NCBI RefSeq assembly: GCF_004006295.1
Contig: NZ_CP026095.1
Location: 3,582,001 to 3,646,000, forward strand
Length of the DNA: 64,000 bases
Source of the DNA: Peribacillus asahii
Lineage (GTDB): Bacteria > Bacillota > Bacilli > Bacillales > DSM-1321
Reading direction: 5' to 3'
A model generated the notes under the pieces. That model searched no databases. It was given only the letters and a program-made list of their open reading frames with translations, and was not told where the DNA came from. A program made the translations under genes and the position numbers. This document shows positions 56,689 through 64,000 of this stretch, one piece after another (position 1 is the stretch's first letter; each line of letters begins with the position of its first letter).

Positions 56689-57167
56689 AACTCTTCACTC
56701 CTTCAAGTTCTCACAGATACAAAGGTCCCGTGATGTATATGTACTTTTTTAATTCAAACAAGTCGAATATATATAAGTGCGCGACCTCGTAAAAGGACGC
56801 GCTATCTACTAGGGAAATCCTAGCATATAAATCGACTGCCTTTAAAGAAGCAGTCGATTATTTCACTGTCTTTAAGATAGAGTATGACCTTTCCCCTCAT
56901 TTGTCTAGTCTTTTTACAAAGGTTTTGTTAAATAACATTGTTGATTGTTGGCCCATTTAACTTTCAGCAGAGCTGAAAGACGTGTAAAACAGCGGTTGGT
57001 TTCACACGAATGAGCGAAAAATCGTATACATCCACAATATTCATTAACATAGACTTTAGAAAAGCAGTAGAATTCAGGAAAATTTCACCTATCTTTATTT
57101 ATGCTATGTTATTACAAAATAGACTTTTATTCAAGATTTTGTTTAACACTTTGTCCATGTATACGTC
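56689..57167. other. greA-trhP2 intergenic region (udk absent)
   Basis: 479 nt without a supported gene. It holds several small hairpins: AATCGACTGC/GCAGTCGATT (56830-56859, a likely terminator for trhP2), CTAGG/CCTAG near 56810, and CTTTCAGC/GCTGAAAG (56961-56979). The greA promoter must be here but is not clear. In B. subtilis udk occupies this position. Confidence 0.55.
56830..56859 (-). terminator. Probable terminator of the trmR-trhP1-trhP2 operon
   Basis: On the minus strand AATCGACTGC pairs with GCAGTCGATT around a 10-nt loop and is followed by TATATG. It lies about 310 nt past the trhP2 stop, so termination there is uncertain. Confidence 0.45.
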
Positions 57168-58442
57168 CTATTCATTTTCTTTACGCATCATGTTGTTAAC
57201 AAATACAGGGTAATCTACTCTAATATGAACAATTTGCAACGGATGACGAGCAGCGTCTAGTTCATTGCCCTTCTCATCTAAAATGACGCCTACTTTTTGC
57301 GTAAAGTTTTCGATTTCTGGACCAAAAAATTCTACTTCATCCCCTGGCTTAAAGAAATTTCGCTGTTGTAATGTAGCAATTTGAGTATCCGGATTATAAT
57401 CTAACACAAGCCCTGCAAAGTCAAAACGAGTCTTTGTGCTATGATTCCCAAACATCTGCTGCTTATACCCCGGAATATCTCCTTCCATAAACGCTGGAGC
57501 TGTCGGACGATTCGCACATTTGTCCAATTCATCTAACCATTCCTGCTTAATTGAGAAGTTGTCTGGATCCGCGCAATACGTATCAATCACTTTACGATAT
57601 ACACTAATAACAGTTGCGATATAGTGAATCGACTTCATTCGTCCTTCTACTTTTAAGCTATCCACGCCAATTTCAATCATTCTTGGCAGTGACTCCAATA
57701 ATTTTAAGTCTTTTGGACTCATAGCAAATGGAGCATCTTTTTCATCAAATAATGCTTTTTCACCATCACTATCCAGCTCGTATAAATCATAATCCCAACG
57801 GCAAGATTGACAGCAGCCACCACGGTTAGAATCACGAGCCGTCATATGATTAGATAACGTACAGCGGCCAGAATAAGCAATACACATCGCACCATGCACG
57901 AAGGCTTCAATTTCAATATCGACTTTTTCCTTCATTAATTGAATTTCTTCAGCACCTGTTTCACGAGCAAGTACAACGCGCTCCAGCCCTTCTTCCTTCC
58001 AATATTGAACGGCTTTCCAGTTCGATAATGATTGCTGAGTGCTCAAATGAATTTCCACACTCGGTGCTACTCTCTTACATGTTTCAATAATTAATGGGTC
58101 CGCTACGATAATACCATGTACACCAGCTTCTTCTAAACCAGCTAAGTATTCTTCTAACCCATCAATATTTTCATTATGGGCAAAAATATTCGTTGTTACA
58201 TATACTTTTGCTCCATACTTTTTCGCAAATTCAACGCCTTCTTTCATTTCTTCAAATGTAAAGTTTCCGGCATTTGAACGTAAACCATACTCTTGTCCAC
58301 CAATAAAAACAGCATCTGCACCGTAGTGCACAGCAACTTTTAATTTTTCTAAATTTCCGGCAGGTGCTAGCAGCTCCGGCTTTTTCACAATGACTCTTTT
58401 TCCATCAATAATTTTGGAAATTTTATCAGCAATAGCGTTCAA
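57168..58442 (-). CDS. trhP2: Peptidase U32-family tRNA 5-hydroxyuridine synthase component TrhP2
   Basis: This 424-residue U32 family protein (YrrO) has KPELLAPAGNLEKLKVAVHY, AMCIAYSGRCTLSNHMTARD, RGGCCQSCRWDY (Fe-S cysteines) and SLKVEGRMKSIHYIATVISV. With TrhP1 it makes prephenate-dependent 5-hydroxyuridine at tRNA position 34. In these proteins the U32 domain is not a proven protease, although older annotation says collagenase-like. It follows trhP1 by 23 nt. The C-terminal domain (GDEVEFFGPEIENF) is present. Confidence 0.93.
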   Translation of the reverse strand: MNAIADKISKIIDGKRVIVKKPELLAPAGNLEKLKVAVHYGADAVFIGGQEYGLRSNAGNFTFEEMKEGVEFAKKYGAKVYVTTNIFAHNENIDGLEEYLAGLEEAGVHGIIVADPLIIETCKRVAPSVEIHLSTQQSLSNWKAVQYWKEEGLERVVLARETGAEEIQLMKEKVDIEIEAFVHGAMCIAYSGRCTLSNHMTARDSNRGGCCQSCRWDYDLYELDSDGEKALFDEKDAPFAMSPKDLKLLESLPRMIEIGVDSLKVEGRMKSIHYIATVISVYRKVIDTYCADPDNFSIKQEWLDELDKCANRPTAPAFMEGDIPGYKQQMFGNHSTKTRFDFAGLVLDYNPDTQIATLQQRNFFKPGDEVEFFGPEIENFTQKVGVILDEKGNELDAARHPLQIVHIRVDYPVFVNNMMRKENE

Positions 58443-58465
58443 GGCTATTCCTCCTCATTCCTGTA

Positions 58466-59395
58466 TTAATAAACTGTTTCTTTAAAGAAAAATCCTGTAT
58501 CTAACGCACGATTCTTCGGTTGAATCGCTTCAATTTTTTCAAAAAGCTCACTCTTCATTTCATCATAACGATCTACGTCTTCTACACATAAATCAATAGC
58601 TTGACGATATAATTTCGTTATTTCAATAATATATTCTGGTGTTTTTAAAATCCCATCAATCTTAAACGAATCAATATCTGCTTCAACTAATTCTTGGAGC
58701 TCGTCAATCATACAGATATCGTTCGGGCTCATAATATGTGTCCCGTTTTCATCTTCATAAATCGGATATTTGTTTTCACGCTCTTTGTCATGTAAAAACA
58801 TATTGCGTTGTTGTGTACGATTTTCTACTTCTAGTGATTTCCCTTGGTATTCGAAATAGTTTCCAAGCAATGTTCGCTTAGATTGAAACATGCACGTCAT
58901 TCCATGCACTTGTACTTCAATTTCTACTTCAGCATGTTCTTTCATTTCAATTACAGCATCCATATTAATTTCACGAGCTGCGACAGCACGAACTGAGCCG
59001 CGACGTCCCCAATAGTTCGCTGTATACCAATTTGTTACCGTCATTTCTGTATTCCAGTGCAACGGCATATCTGGCGCTGCAGTGCGGACTGCCATTAACA
59101 CGGCCGGGTCTCCCCAAACGATGCGGTCAACTCCTGCTTCTTTTAGAAAAGCAATGTACTCTTCTAATTCATCTACTTTTTCATTATGAAAAAGTGCATT
59201 CATCGATACATATACTTTTTTGTTTGCAGCATGAGCAATTTGAATGACTTCCTTCACATCTTCACGTGTAAATTCTCCGGGTAAGCGAAGCGCATAACGT
59301 TGCTCACCGATAATGAATGCATCGGCTCCTGCCTTAATAAGCGGTTCTATATCTGCTACACTTGTTGGAGTTACGAGCAATTCAGGCTTTTTCAT
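58466..59395 (-). CDS. trhP1: Peptidase U32-family tRNA 5-hydroxyuridine synthase component TrhP1
   Basis: This 309-residue protein (YrrN) is the shorter U32 paralogue: MKKPELLVTPTSVADIEPLI, VYVSMNALFHNEKVDELEEY, VHGMTCMFQSKRTLLGNYF and DSFKIDGILKTPEYIIEITK. It lacks the Cys cluster and C-terminal domain of TrhP2. The ATG at 59395 with GAGGTG upstream overlaps the last 14 nt of trmR, so translation is coupled. Confidence 0.92.
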   Translation of the reverse strand: MKKPELLVTPTSVADIEPLIKAGADAFIIGEQRYALRLPGEFTREDVKEVIQIAHAANKKVYVSMNALFHNEKVDELEEYIAFLKEAGVDRIVWGDPAVLMAVRTAAPDMPLHWNTEMTVTNWYTANYWGRRGSVRAVAAREINMDAVIEMKEHAEVEIEVQVHGMTCMFQSKRTLLGNYFEYQGKSLEVENRTQQRNMFLHDKERENKYPIYEDENGTHIMSPNDICMIDELQELVEADIDSFKIDGILKTPEYIIEITKLYRQAIDLCVEDVDRYDEMKSELFEKIEAIQPKNRALDTGFFFKETVY

Positions 59396-60044
59396 TTTGT
59401 TCACCTCTATGTTTACTAATGGCTATGCCATCTCCAATCGGTATAATTACCGTATCGTAATGTGGATGACTGAGCAGCCATGTATTAAAATTTTGAATTC
59501 GTTTAATTAAACCGCGTTTACGCCTTGGGGTAATAGTAGCTAAATCCTCCGCAACTAGACCTTTAAATAAAACATTATCTGTAATGATAATTCCTCTCTC
59601 ACTTAGCAGCGGCTCATACAATTCAAAAAAACGACGATACTGTCCTTTCGCTGCATCTACAAAAATTAAATCGAATGGTCCATGGTCCTTCACAACCTCA
59701 AAGGCTTCCAATGCGTCAGATTCAACAAGGGTAATACGATTACTCAAACCAGACTTCTCAAAGTTTTGCTTCGCCACTTCGATTCGCTTTTCAATCCGCT
59801 CAATCGTGACAATACGAGCACTTGGCAAAGTCATCGCCATGCGAATGGCTGAATATCCAATCGCCGTCCCTAGTTCTAAAATCTTTTGCGGCTGCTGAAG
59901 TCGTAAAAACTGTAATAAAGTCGCAATCCCTTCCGGCTCCATAATCGGGACATGCTCTGCTTCTGCAAATTCTTCAATCTCTTTCAGTAATCCAGTCCGG
60001 TCTGGAATTAATGATTGAAGATATTCATCTATTTTTCCGTTCAA
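59382..60044 (-). CDS. trmR: tRNA 5-hydroxyuridine methyltransferase TrmR
   Basis: This 220-residue class I methyltransferase (YrrM, earlier called O-methyltransferase) converts ho5U34 to 5-methoxyuridine, expanding wobble decoding. Motifs: ILELGTAIGYSAIRMAMTLP, RIVTIERIEKRIEVAKQNF, LIFVDAAKGQYRRFFELYEP and IITDNVLFKGLVAED. TTG at 60044 has GGAGG eight bases upstream and matches the family start; the longer frame crosses a terminator. It is first of the trmR-trhP1-trhP2 operon, so the whole modification pathway is together. Confidence 0.93.
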   Translation of the reverse strand: MNGKIDEYLQSLIPDRTGLLKEIEEFAEAEHVPIMEPEGIATLLQFLRLQQPQKILELGTAIGYSAIRMAMTLPSARIVTIERIEKRIEVAKQNFEKSGLSNRITLVESDALEAFEVVKDHGPFDLIFVDAAKGQYRRFFELYEPLLSERGIIITDNVLFKGLVAEDLATITPRRKRGLIKRIQNFNTWLLSHPHYDTVIIPIGDGIAISKHRGEQNEKA

Positions 60045-60145
60045 AATCTGTTCCTCCAAATACGTACGGTCCCTTAAGCACGGTCGTACATTCTTAATAT
60101 TTGCGACGACTAGACTTTTGGAGTCCTCTAATCGGCCTACACTAG

Positions 60146-60169
60146 AAAAAACTCGGCAACTGCCGAGCC
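60146..60169 (-). terminator. mltG terminator
   Basis: On the minus strand CTCGGC and GCCGAG pair around AGTT and are followed by TTTTTT. It lies between mltG (stop 60286) and trmR (start 60044) and argues against one transcript. Confidence 0.85.
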
Positions 60170-60285
60170 AAAAGGTCATTATGTCCTTTTTCACTTGTCT
60201 TATTCTATCATATAAAAATAAATCTTGCTTTTCAAACCGACGATTTATTCTGATGAAATATTTAGTGAGAATACCTAATCCCTTA

Positions 60286-61413
60286 TTATTGATTTGTAAT
60301 ATGTTCTGCTTTCTTCACATTATGCTCATCCAATGTTTTCGAATACAGCACTTCCCCTTCAGGAGTTGCTAAGAAATACAGGTATTTAGTCTTTTCGGGC
60401 TCTAACACTGCTTTAATGGACATCTCACCAGCATTAGCAATCGGTCCTGGTGGTAAGCCTTTCACTTTATAGGTGTTATAAGGAGAATCAATCTCTAAAT
60501 CTTTATAAAAAACGCGGTCCTTATGTTCTCCTTTTGCATATAGCACCGTTGGATCTGTTTGTAACGGCATCCCTTTATCTAGACGATTATAAAAAACAGA
60601 AGCAATTTTAGCACGATCGACTTTTTCTGTTGCTTCTTCTTCCACAAGAGAAGCCATTGTCAACAGCGTATGGACAGAGTAATCTTGCTCTATCATTTGT
60701 TCTTCATATTTAGTTAACATTTCTTCTGTTTGTTTAAGCATCTTTGAAATAACGGTTTCTAACGATGGAGACTCTTCCTCAAAATCATACGTTGCAGGAA
60801 ATAAATATCCTTCAAGTGAATATTTAATATCCTTGTCATAAATATCGTCTGTCAATAAAGCAGGGAACTTATCTCGCATACTTTGAATAAATTTTTTATC
60901 ATTTAGTTTCTTAAATACTTCTTTCGGATTTTGATCTGTTTTTTCGGCTACAATCTCGGCGATTTGGACCAGTTGCTTGCCTTCAGGAATCGTAATCTTC
61001 AGAGCCGCCTCTTTCATCATCTTTCCGGTCTTAATGCTGTTAATAATTTCTTGGTGCGTCATCGACGGAGATAATGAATACTTCCCAGCCTGAAAACCAG
61101 ATTCATTGCGAAATTTAATATAATATTTAAACACTCGTGCATTCTTAATAATTCCTTCTTCTTCTAGCAAGTTAGAGATAGAACTAACAGAAGAACCAAT
61201 TGGAATTTCTACCGTTCTCTTTTTCTTATCATCTGGGTCCAGCGGCTTTAGCGCTGAATTGACATATAAATAACCGCCTATTCCTGTTATTCCTATTATC
61301 ACAATCATCGCGATCATAATTCGAAGAACAATCTTTCGAACTAATTGAGCATCCTCTTGCTGCTCTAATAACTTCTCTCTAATATTTTCCTTTTTAGATT
61401 GCTTTGAGTCCAT
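60286..61413 (-). CDS. mltG: Endolytic transglycosylase MltG
   Basis: This 375-residue membrane-anchored enzyme (YrrL, YceG-like) cleaves nascent glycan strands, setting their length. One transmembrane helix (IMIAMIVIIGITGIGGYLYV), a LysM-like segment (TVEIPIGSSVSSISNLLEEE), and the catalytic region TLLTMASLVEEEATEKVDRA with the essential Glu, then PLQTDPTVLYA and YNTYKVKGLPPGPIANAG. The ATG at 61413 is preferred because AAGGGGGG then has a proper spacing; an ATG two codons earlier is too close to it. Confidence 0.94.
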   Translation of the reverse strand: MDSKQSKKENIREKLLEQQEDAQLVRKIVLRIMIAMIVIIGITGIGGYLYVNSALKPLDPDDKKKRTVEIPIGSSVSSISNLLEEEGIIKNARVFKYYIKFRNESGFQAGKYSLSPSMTHQEIINSIKTGKMMKEAALKITIPEGKQLVQIAEIVAEKTDQNPKEVFKKLNDKKFIQSMRDKFPALLTDDIYDKDIKYSLEGYLFPATYDFEEESPSLETVISKMLKQTEEMLTKYEEQMIEQDYSVHTLLTMASLVEEEATEKVDRAKIASVFYNRLDKGMPLQTDPTVLYAKGEHKDRVFYKDLEIDSPYNTYKVKGLPPGPIANAGEMSIKAVLEPEKTKYLYFLATPEGEVLYSKTLDEHNVKKAEHITNQ

Positions 61414-61651
61414 CTTCATTCCCCCCTTGCACAACCACAACACAAATTGATTATTTATAGAAATAATCACTTCGAATATTATACTAAAACAAAACAGCAA
61501 ATACATAACTTTTACGAAATTATACAATTTATCCTACATATTTATCGCAGATTAACAGGCAATAAGCCCCTATCTTAAGAGGAAAGAGGGGAAAAGAAGG
61601 AAAAAATCATTTTATCTCACACTTAACTGGGATGAGGAGCCCCACTGACAA

Positions 61652-61665
61652 AAGTTTCACTTTAT
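61652..61665 (+). repeat. Short dispersed motif, copy 2
   Basis: AAGTTTCACTTTAT, identical to 56067-56080, preceded by GCCCCACTGACAA. Intergenic, between mltG and yrzB. Confidence 0.5.
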
Positions 61666-61692
61666 CAATAATATAATTAAATAGTTTCATAC

Positions 61693-61724
61693 AAAAAAAG
61701 CTGATCCCCATTAAGAGGATCAGC
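61693..61724 (-). terminator. Terminator of the alaS-yrzB operon
   Basis: On the minus strand GCTGATCC and GGATCAGC pair around TCTTAATGG and are followed by TTTTTTT, eight nt past the yrzB stop. Confidence 0.9.
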
Positions 61725-61731
61725 CCGCATC

Positions 61732-62013
61732 TTACTCTTCGCCTTCTTCGTCTAAAAACGTGTTCAGCATTTCTTCAATCATATCCCACTCTTCATCTGT
61801 TTCGATTGGAGCAAGTTCACCATCTTCGTTATTTTCACTTGGTGTGAAAGAAGAAGCATGAATTTCGATTTCTTCATCTTCATTATCAGAAATCGGGTAG
61901 TATAGCACATATGATTTGTTAAATTTATCAGAATCGAATGTGAACAAAATTTCACAAAGTTGCTCATTTCCGTTTTCGTCTACTACTGTAATATTATTTT
62001 CACCATGTTCCAT
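61732..62013 (-). CDS. yrzB: YrzB family protein (DUF1292)
   Basis: This 93-residue, very acidic protein ([20 protein letters not shown], then [20 protein letters not shown] and a Glu-rich tail) carries the DUF1292 core. It is last in the conserved alaS-yrzL-yrrK-yrzB cluster, 11 nt after yrrK. The function is unknown. Confidence 0.92.
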   Translation of the reverse strand: MEHGENNITVVDENGNEQLCEILFTFDSDKFNKSYVLYYPISDNEDEEIEIHASSFTPSENNEDGELAPIETDEEWDMIEEMLNTFLDEEGEE

Positions 62014-62024
62014 TTTTTTTCACC

Positions 62025-62450
62025 TCAAAGAGAATTTGTTTGATTGTCTAAGAAACCTTGCAGAATCATGACAGCCGCCATTTTATCAATAACTTTCTTG
62101 CGTTTACTCCGACTCACATCGGCTTCAAGCAGCACTCGTTCGGCAGCCATTGTAGTTAATCGTTCATCCCATAACACGACAGGCAGTTTGAATTTCTTTT
62201 CTAAATACGCTGCGAAATTTTGACTTGCTTCTCCGCGCGGTCCAATCGTCCCGTTCATATTTTTGGGAAGACCGAGTACGATTTTTGACACTTCATGCTC
62301 TTGAATAATTTCTCCAAGCCGTTTTATGCCAAAGTCTTTTACTGCTTCATTAATTTTGATTGTTTCCAATCCTTGTGCGGTCCAACCCATGGCGTCGCTA
62401 ATTGCAACGCCAAGCGTTTTTGAACCTAAATCAAGTCCCATTGTACGCAT
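62025..62450 (-). CDS. yrrK: Holliday-junction resolvase-like RuvX/YqgF family nuclease
   Basis: This 141-residue RNase H-fold protein has [19 protein letters not shown] (first catalytic Asp), [15 protein letters not shown] and [19 protein letters not shown] (second acidic motif) and [13 protein letters not shown]. coli YqgF/RuvX acts in 16S rRNA 5' processing; a Holliday junction activity is reported in some species. Its ATG overlaps the yrzL stop (TAATG). Confidence 0.94.
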   Translation of the reverse strand: MRTMGLDLGSKTLGVAISDAMGWTAQGLETIKINEAVKDFGIKRLGEIIQEHEVSKIVLGLPKNMNGTIGPRGEASQNFAAYLEKKFKLPVVLWDERLTTMAAERVLLEADVSRSKRKKVIDKMAAVMILQGFLDNQTNSL

Positions 62451-62719
62451 TAGTATTCCTCTCGCTGATTCTTTAAATACGATTTGACCAGCTCTTCAAT
62501 AATTTCATCCCGTTCAAGCTTACGAATTAGATTTCTCGCATCCTGATGACGTGGAATGTAAGCGGGGTCACCTGACAATAGATAGCCAACAATCTGATTG
62601 ATTGGGTTATACCCTTTTTCTTGAAGAGCAGAATACACTTGAAATAATACTTCCTGTACATCTCTTTCAAATGGTTCTTCAGGAAAACTAAATTTCATCG
62701 TGTTATCAAAGGAACTCAT
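62450..62719 (-). CDS. yrzL: IreB family regulatory phosphoprotein
   Basis: This 89-residue protein ([20 protein letters not shown], then [20 protein letters not shown]) is the IreB/YrzL family (DUF965). In Enterococcus faecalis IreB is phosphorylated by the PASTA kinase IreK on N-terminal threonines and tunes cephalosporin resistance; T7 here fits that region. ATG at 62719 has GAGAGGTG upstream; four extra codons of the longer frame are in the ribosome binding site. Confidence 0.93.
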   Translation of the reverse strand: MSSFDNTMKFSFPEEPFERDVQEVLFQVYSALQEKGYNPINQIVGYLLSGDPAYIPRHQDARNLIRKLERDEIIEELVKSYLKNQREEY

Positions 62720-62785
62720 ATGGTCATGCACCTCTCCTCTACGTAGAGACTTCCATAATATACATTGTACAACATTTCTTACCGA

Positions 62786-64000
62786 TTATGAAAGTGAACG
62801 TACCCATTCTTCGACAAAATCAAGTGCTGCATCCAATTTTGCTGGATCTTTCCCGCCAGCTTGTGCCATATCTGGACGGCCACCGCCGCCACCGCCGCAG
62901 CGAGTAGCTACCTCTTTAATTAATTTTCCTGCATGGTAGCCTCGATCAATAAGATCTTTCGTTACACCTGCAATTAAGTTTACTTTGTCACCTTGTGCAG
63001 AACCAAGTACAAGAACAACAGAATCCAATTTCTGTTTTAAATCATCTGCCATGACGCGTAAGTTATTCATGTCTGTATCTTGCACTTTCGCAACTAATAC
63101 GTTAACACCATTCACTTCTTTTACATTTGAAACAAGGTTTCCAGCTTCAATGTTACTTAACTTCGCAGATAAACTTTCATTTTCGCGCTGAAGTTCTTTC
63201 GTTTCAGCTAACACGGCATCAATACGTGCTGGTACGTCTTTCAAATTCGTTTTTAGTTTAGACGCCGCTTCTTTTAAAAGCGTAATTTGATCCGCCATTA
63301 ATTTGTAAGCTCCAGCTCCTGTTACAGCCTCAATACGACGAGTTCCAGCACCAATTCCGCTTTCTGAAACAATTTTGAATAGACCGATTACCGCTGTATT
63401 TGGTACGTGGCAACCACCACAAAGCTCTAAGCTATAGTCTCCAATTTGAACAACACGGACAATTTTACCGTATTTTTCACCGAATAGAGCCATTGCCCCC
63501 ATTGCTTTTGCTTCGTCAATATCTTTCAAATCAATTGTTACTTCTAAGCTTTGCCAAATTTTCTCGTTTACAATCGCCTCAATTTTCTCCAATTCCTCTG
63601 GTGTAATTTGACCAAAATGTGAGAAATCAAAACGTAAGCGTTCTGCCTGCACAAGGGAACCCGCTTGGTTAACATGTGTACCGAGTGTATCTTTTAATGC
63701 TTGATGTAAAAGATGTGTCGCTGTATGATTCTTCACAATTTCGCTGCGGTTTGCATAGTCAACAGTTGCCGTAACTTGTGCGTCAGCCGATAATGTTCCA
63801 GCAACGACTGTTACGCGTTGAAGATTTTGTCCATTCGGTGCTTTTTGAACATCCTGTACAGCTAATTGTACAGCTTCACTAGTAATCATTCCTGTATCAG
63901 CAATTTGACCGCCGCTTTCTGCATAAAACGGTGTTTGATCTAAAATAATTTGAACTTCTTCGCCTTCGTGCGCTTCTGTAATAAGCTCACCGTCTTTAAC
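62786..64000 (-). CDS. alaS: Alanyl-tRNA synthetase, C-terminal part (cut by window edge)
   Basis: The frame is open to the right edge, so about 404 C-terminal residues are seen. The editing domain carries [20 protein letters not shown] and the metal-binding CGGCHVPNT that clear mischarged Ser/Gly-tRNA(Ala). A coiled coil ([20 protein letters not shown]) and the C-Ala domain with the Gly-rich [15 protein letters not shown] follow. The aminoacylation domain lies beyond the window. It is first visible gene of alaS-yrzL-yrrK-yrzB, 66 nt before yrzL. Confidence 0.97.
   Translation of the reverse strand, partial: VKDGELITEAHEGEEVQIILDQTPFYAESGGQIADTGMITSEAVQLAVQDVQKAPNGQNLQRVTVVAGTLSADAQVTATVDYANRSEIVKNHTATHLLHQALKDTLGTHVNQAGSLVQAERLRFDFSHFGQITPEELEKIEAIVNEKIWQSLEVTIDLKDIDEAKAMGAMALFGEKYGKIVRVVQIGDYSLELCGGCHVPNTAVIGLFKIVSESGIGAGTRRIEAVTGAGAYKLMADQITLLKEAASKLKTNLKDVPARIDAVLAETKELQRENESLSAKLSNIEAGNLVSNVKEVNGVNVLVAKVQDTDMNNLRVMADDLKQKLDSVVLVLGSAQGDKVNLIAGVTKDLIDRGYHAGKLIKEVATRCGGGGGGRPDMAQAGGKDPAKLDAALDFVEEWVRSLS

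Larger units (their letters stand above)
61414..61731. other. Gap upstream of mltG
   Basis: 318 nt with no gene. A TATAAT on the minus strand (61478-61483) may be the mltG -10, without a good -35. A perfect 8-bp palindrome GATTATTT/AAATAATC (61449-61468) lies between it and the start. Copy 2 of the AAGTTTCACTTTAT motif is at 61652-61665, and the yrzB terminator is at the right end. Confidence 0.5.

Noticed and set aside
57010-57213. 67-codon plus-strand ORF overlapping the end of trhP2
   Set aside because: It has no ribosome binding site, overlaps trhP2 antisense, and shows no recognisable motif.

Overview
This window is a chromosomal segment of an endospore-forming, low-GC Gram-positive bacterium of the family Bacillaceae. 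The evidence is the gene order, which follows Bacillus subtilis almost gene for gene across the yqf-yqe-dnaK-comE-yrr region. It also contains spore-specific genes (yqfC, yqfD, spoIIP, gpr, sda, sigK, cotS, cotSA, yjcZ-like), AGGAGG-type ribosome binding sites and many TTG/GTG starts. The species cannot be fixed from the sequence alone.

Layout. 1-4785: sporulation genes yqfD/yqfC, a decayed serine-recombinase remnant, the flotillin operon (yqeZ-floA-yqfB position) and rpsU-yqeY. 5013-8718: the Na/Pi-type transporter yqeW, a secreted choice-of-anchor I propeller protein behind a perfect 16-bp inverted repeat, and deoC. 8885-20317: mtaB, rsmE, prmA, dnaJ, dnaK, grpE and hrcA with a perfect CIRCE operator, then hemW and lepA. 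20615-25181: yqxA, spoIIP, gpr, rpsT and holA. 25546-30322: yqzM and the competence locus comEC-comEB-comEA with divergent comER. 30401-35409: a tightly coupled operon yqeG-yqeH-aroE-yhbY-nadD-yqeK-rsfS-yqeM. 35585-37491: DnaA boxes, sda, psd and pssA.

37738-42684 is the main accessory region. A frameshifted copy of the last ~80 codons of sigK (37786-38026) and the intact sigK (41971-42684) lie in the same orientation. They bracket a large two-domain glycosyltransferase with a lectin-like tail, a small P-loop kinase and a ROK-family sugar kinase. Next come a YjcZ-like gene and a ytxO/cotS/cotSA-type coat cluster. In that cluster the YtxO-position protein is an extreme acidic repeat protein and the glycosyltransferase carries a 12-residue repeat tail.

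47762-51335: the sulfur-recycling genes yrhC, mccB, mccA and mtnN, with yrrT reduced to a 3' fragment beside a degenerate IS200/IS605-type element (about 51421-53070) whose tnpB has three frameshifts. 53170-64000: yrzA, yrrS, pbpI, greA, the tRNA wobble-uridine hydroxylation/methylation trio trhP2-trhP1-trmR, mltG, and alaS-ireB-yrrK-yrzB, with alaS cut by the window edge. udk, which lies between greA and yrrO in B. subtilis, is absent.

Functionally the window joins protein quality control (hrcA-grpE-dnaK-dnaJ, lepA), ribosome and tRNA maturation, DNA uptake, a replication-to-sporulation checkpoint (DnaA boxes plus sda), and late mother-cell spore-coat functions (sigK and the coat/glycosylation genes). 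The features most worth a second look are the sigK-flanked island, the repeat-rich coat proteins, and a dispersed hairpin repeat family whose two tandem copies show compensatory stem changes.
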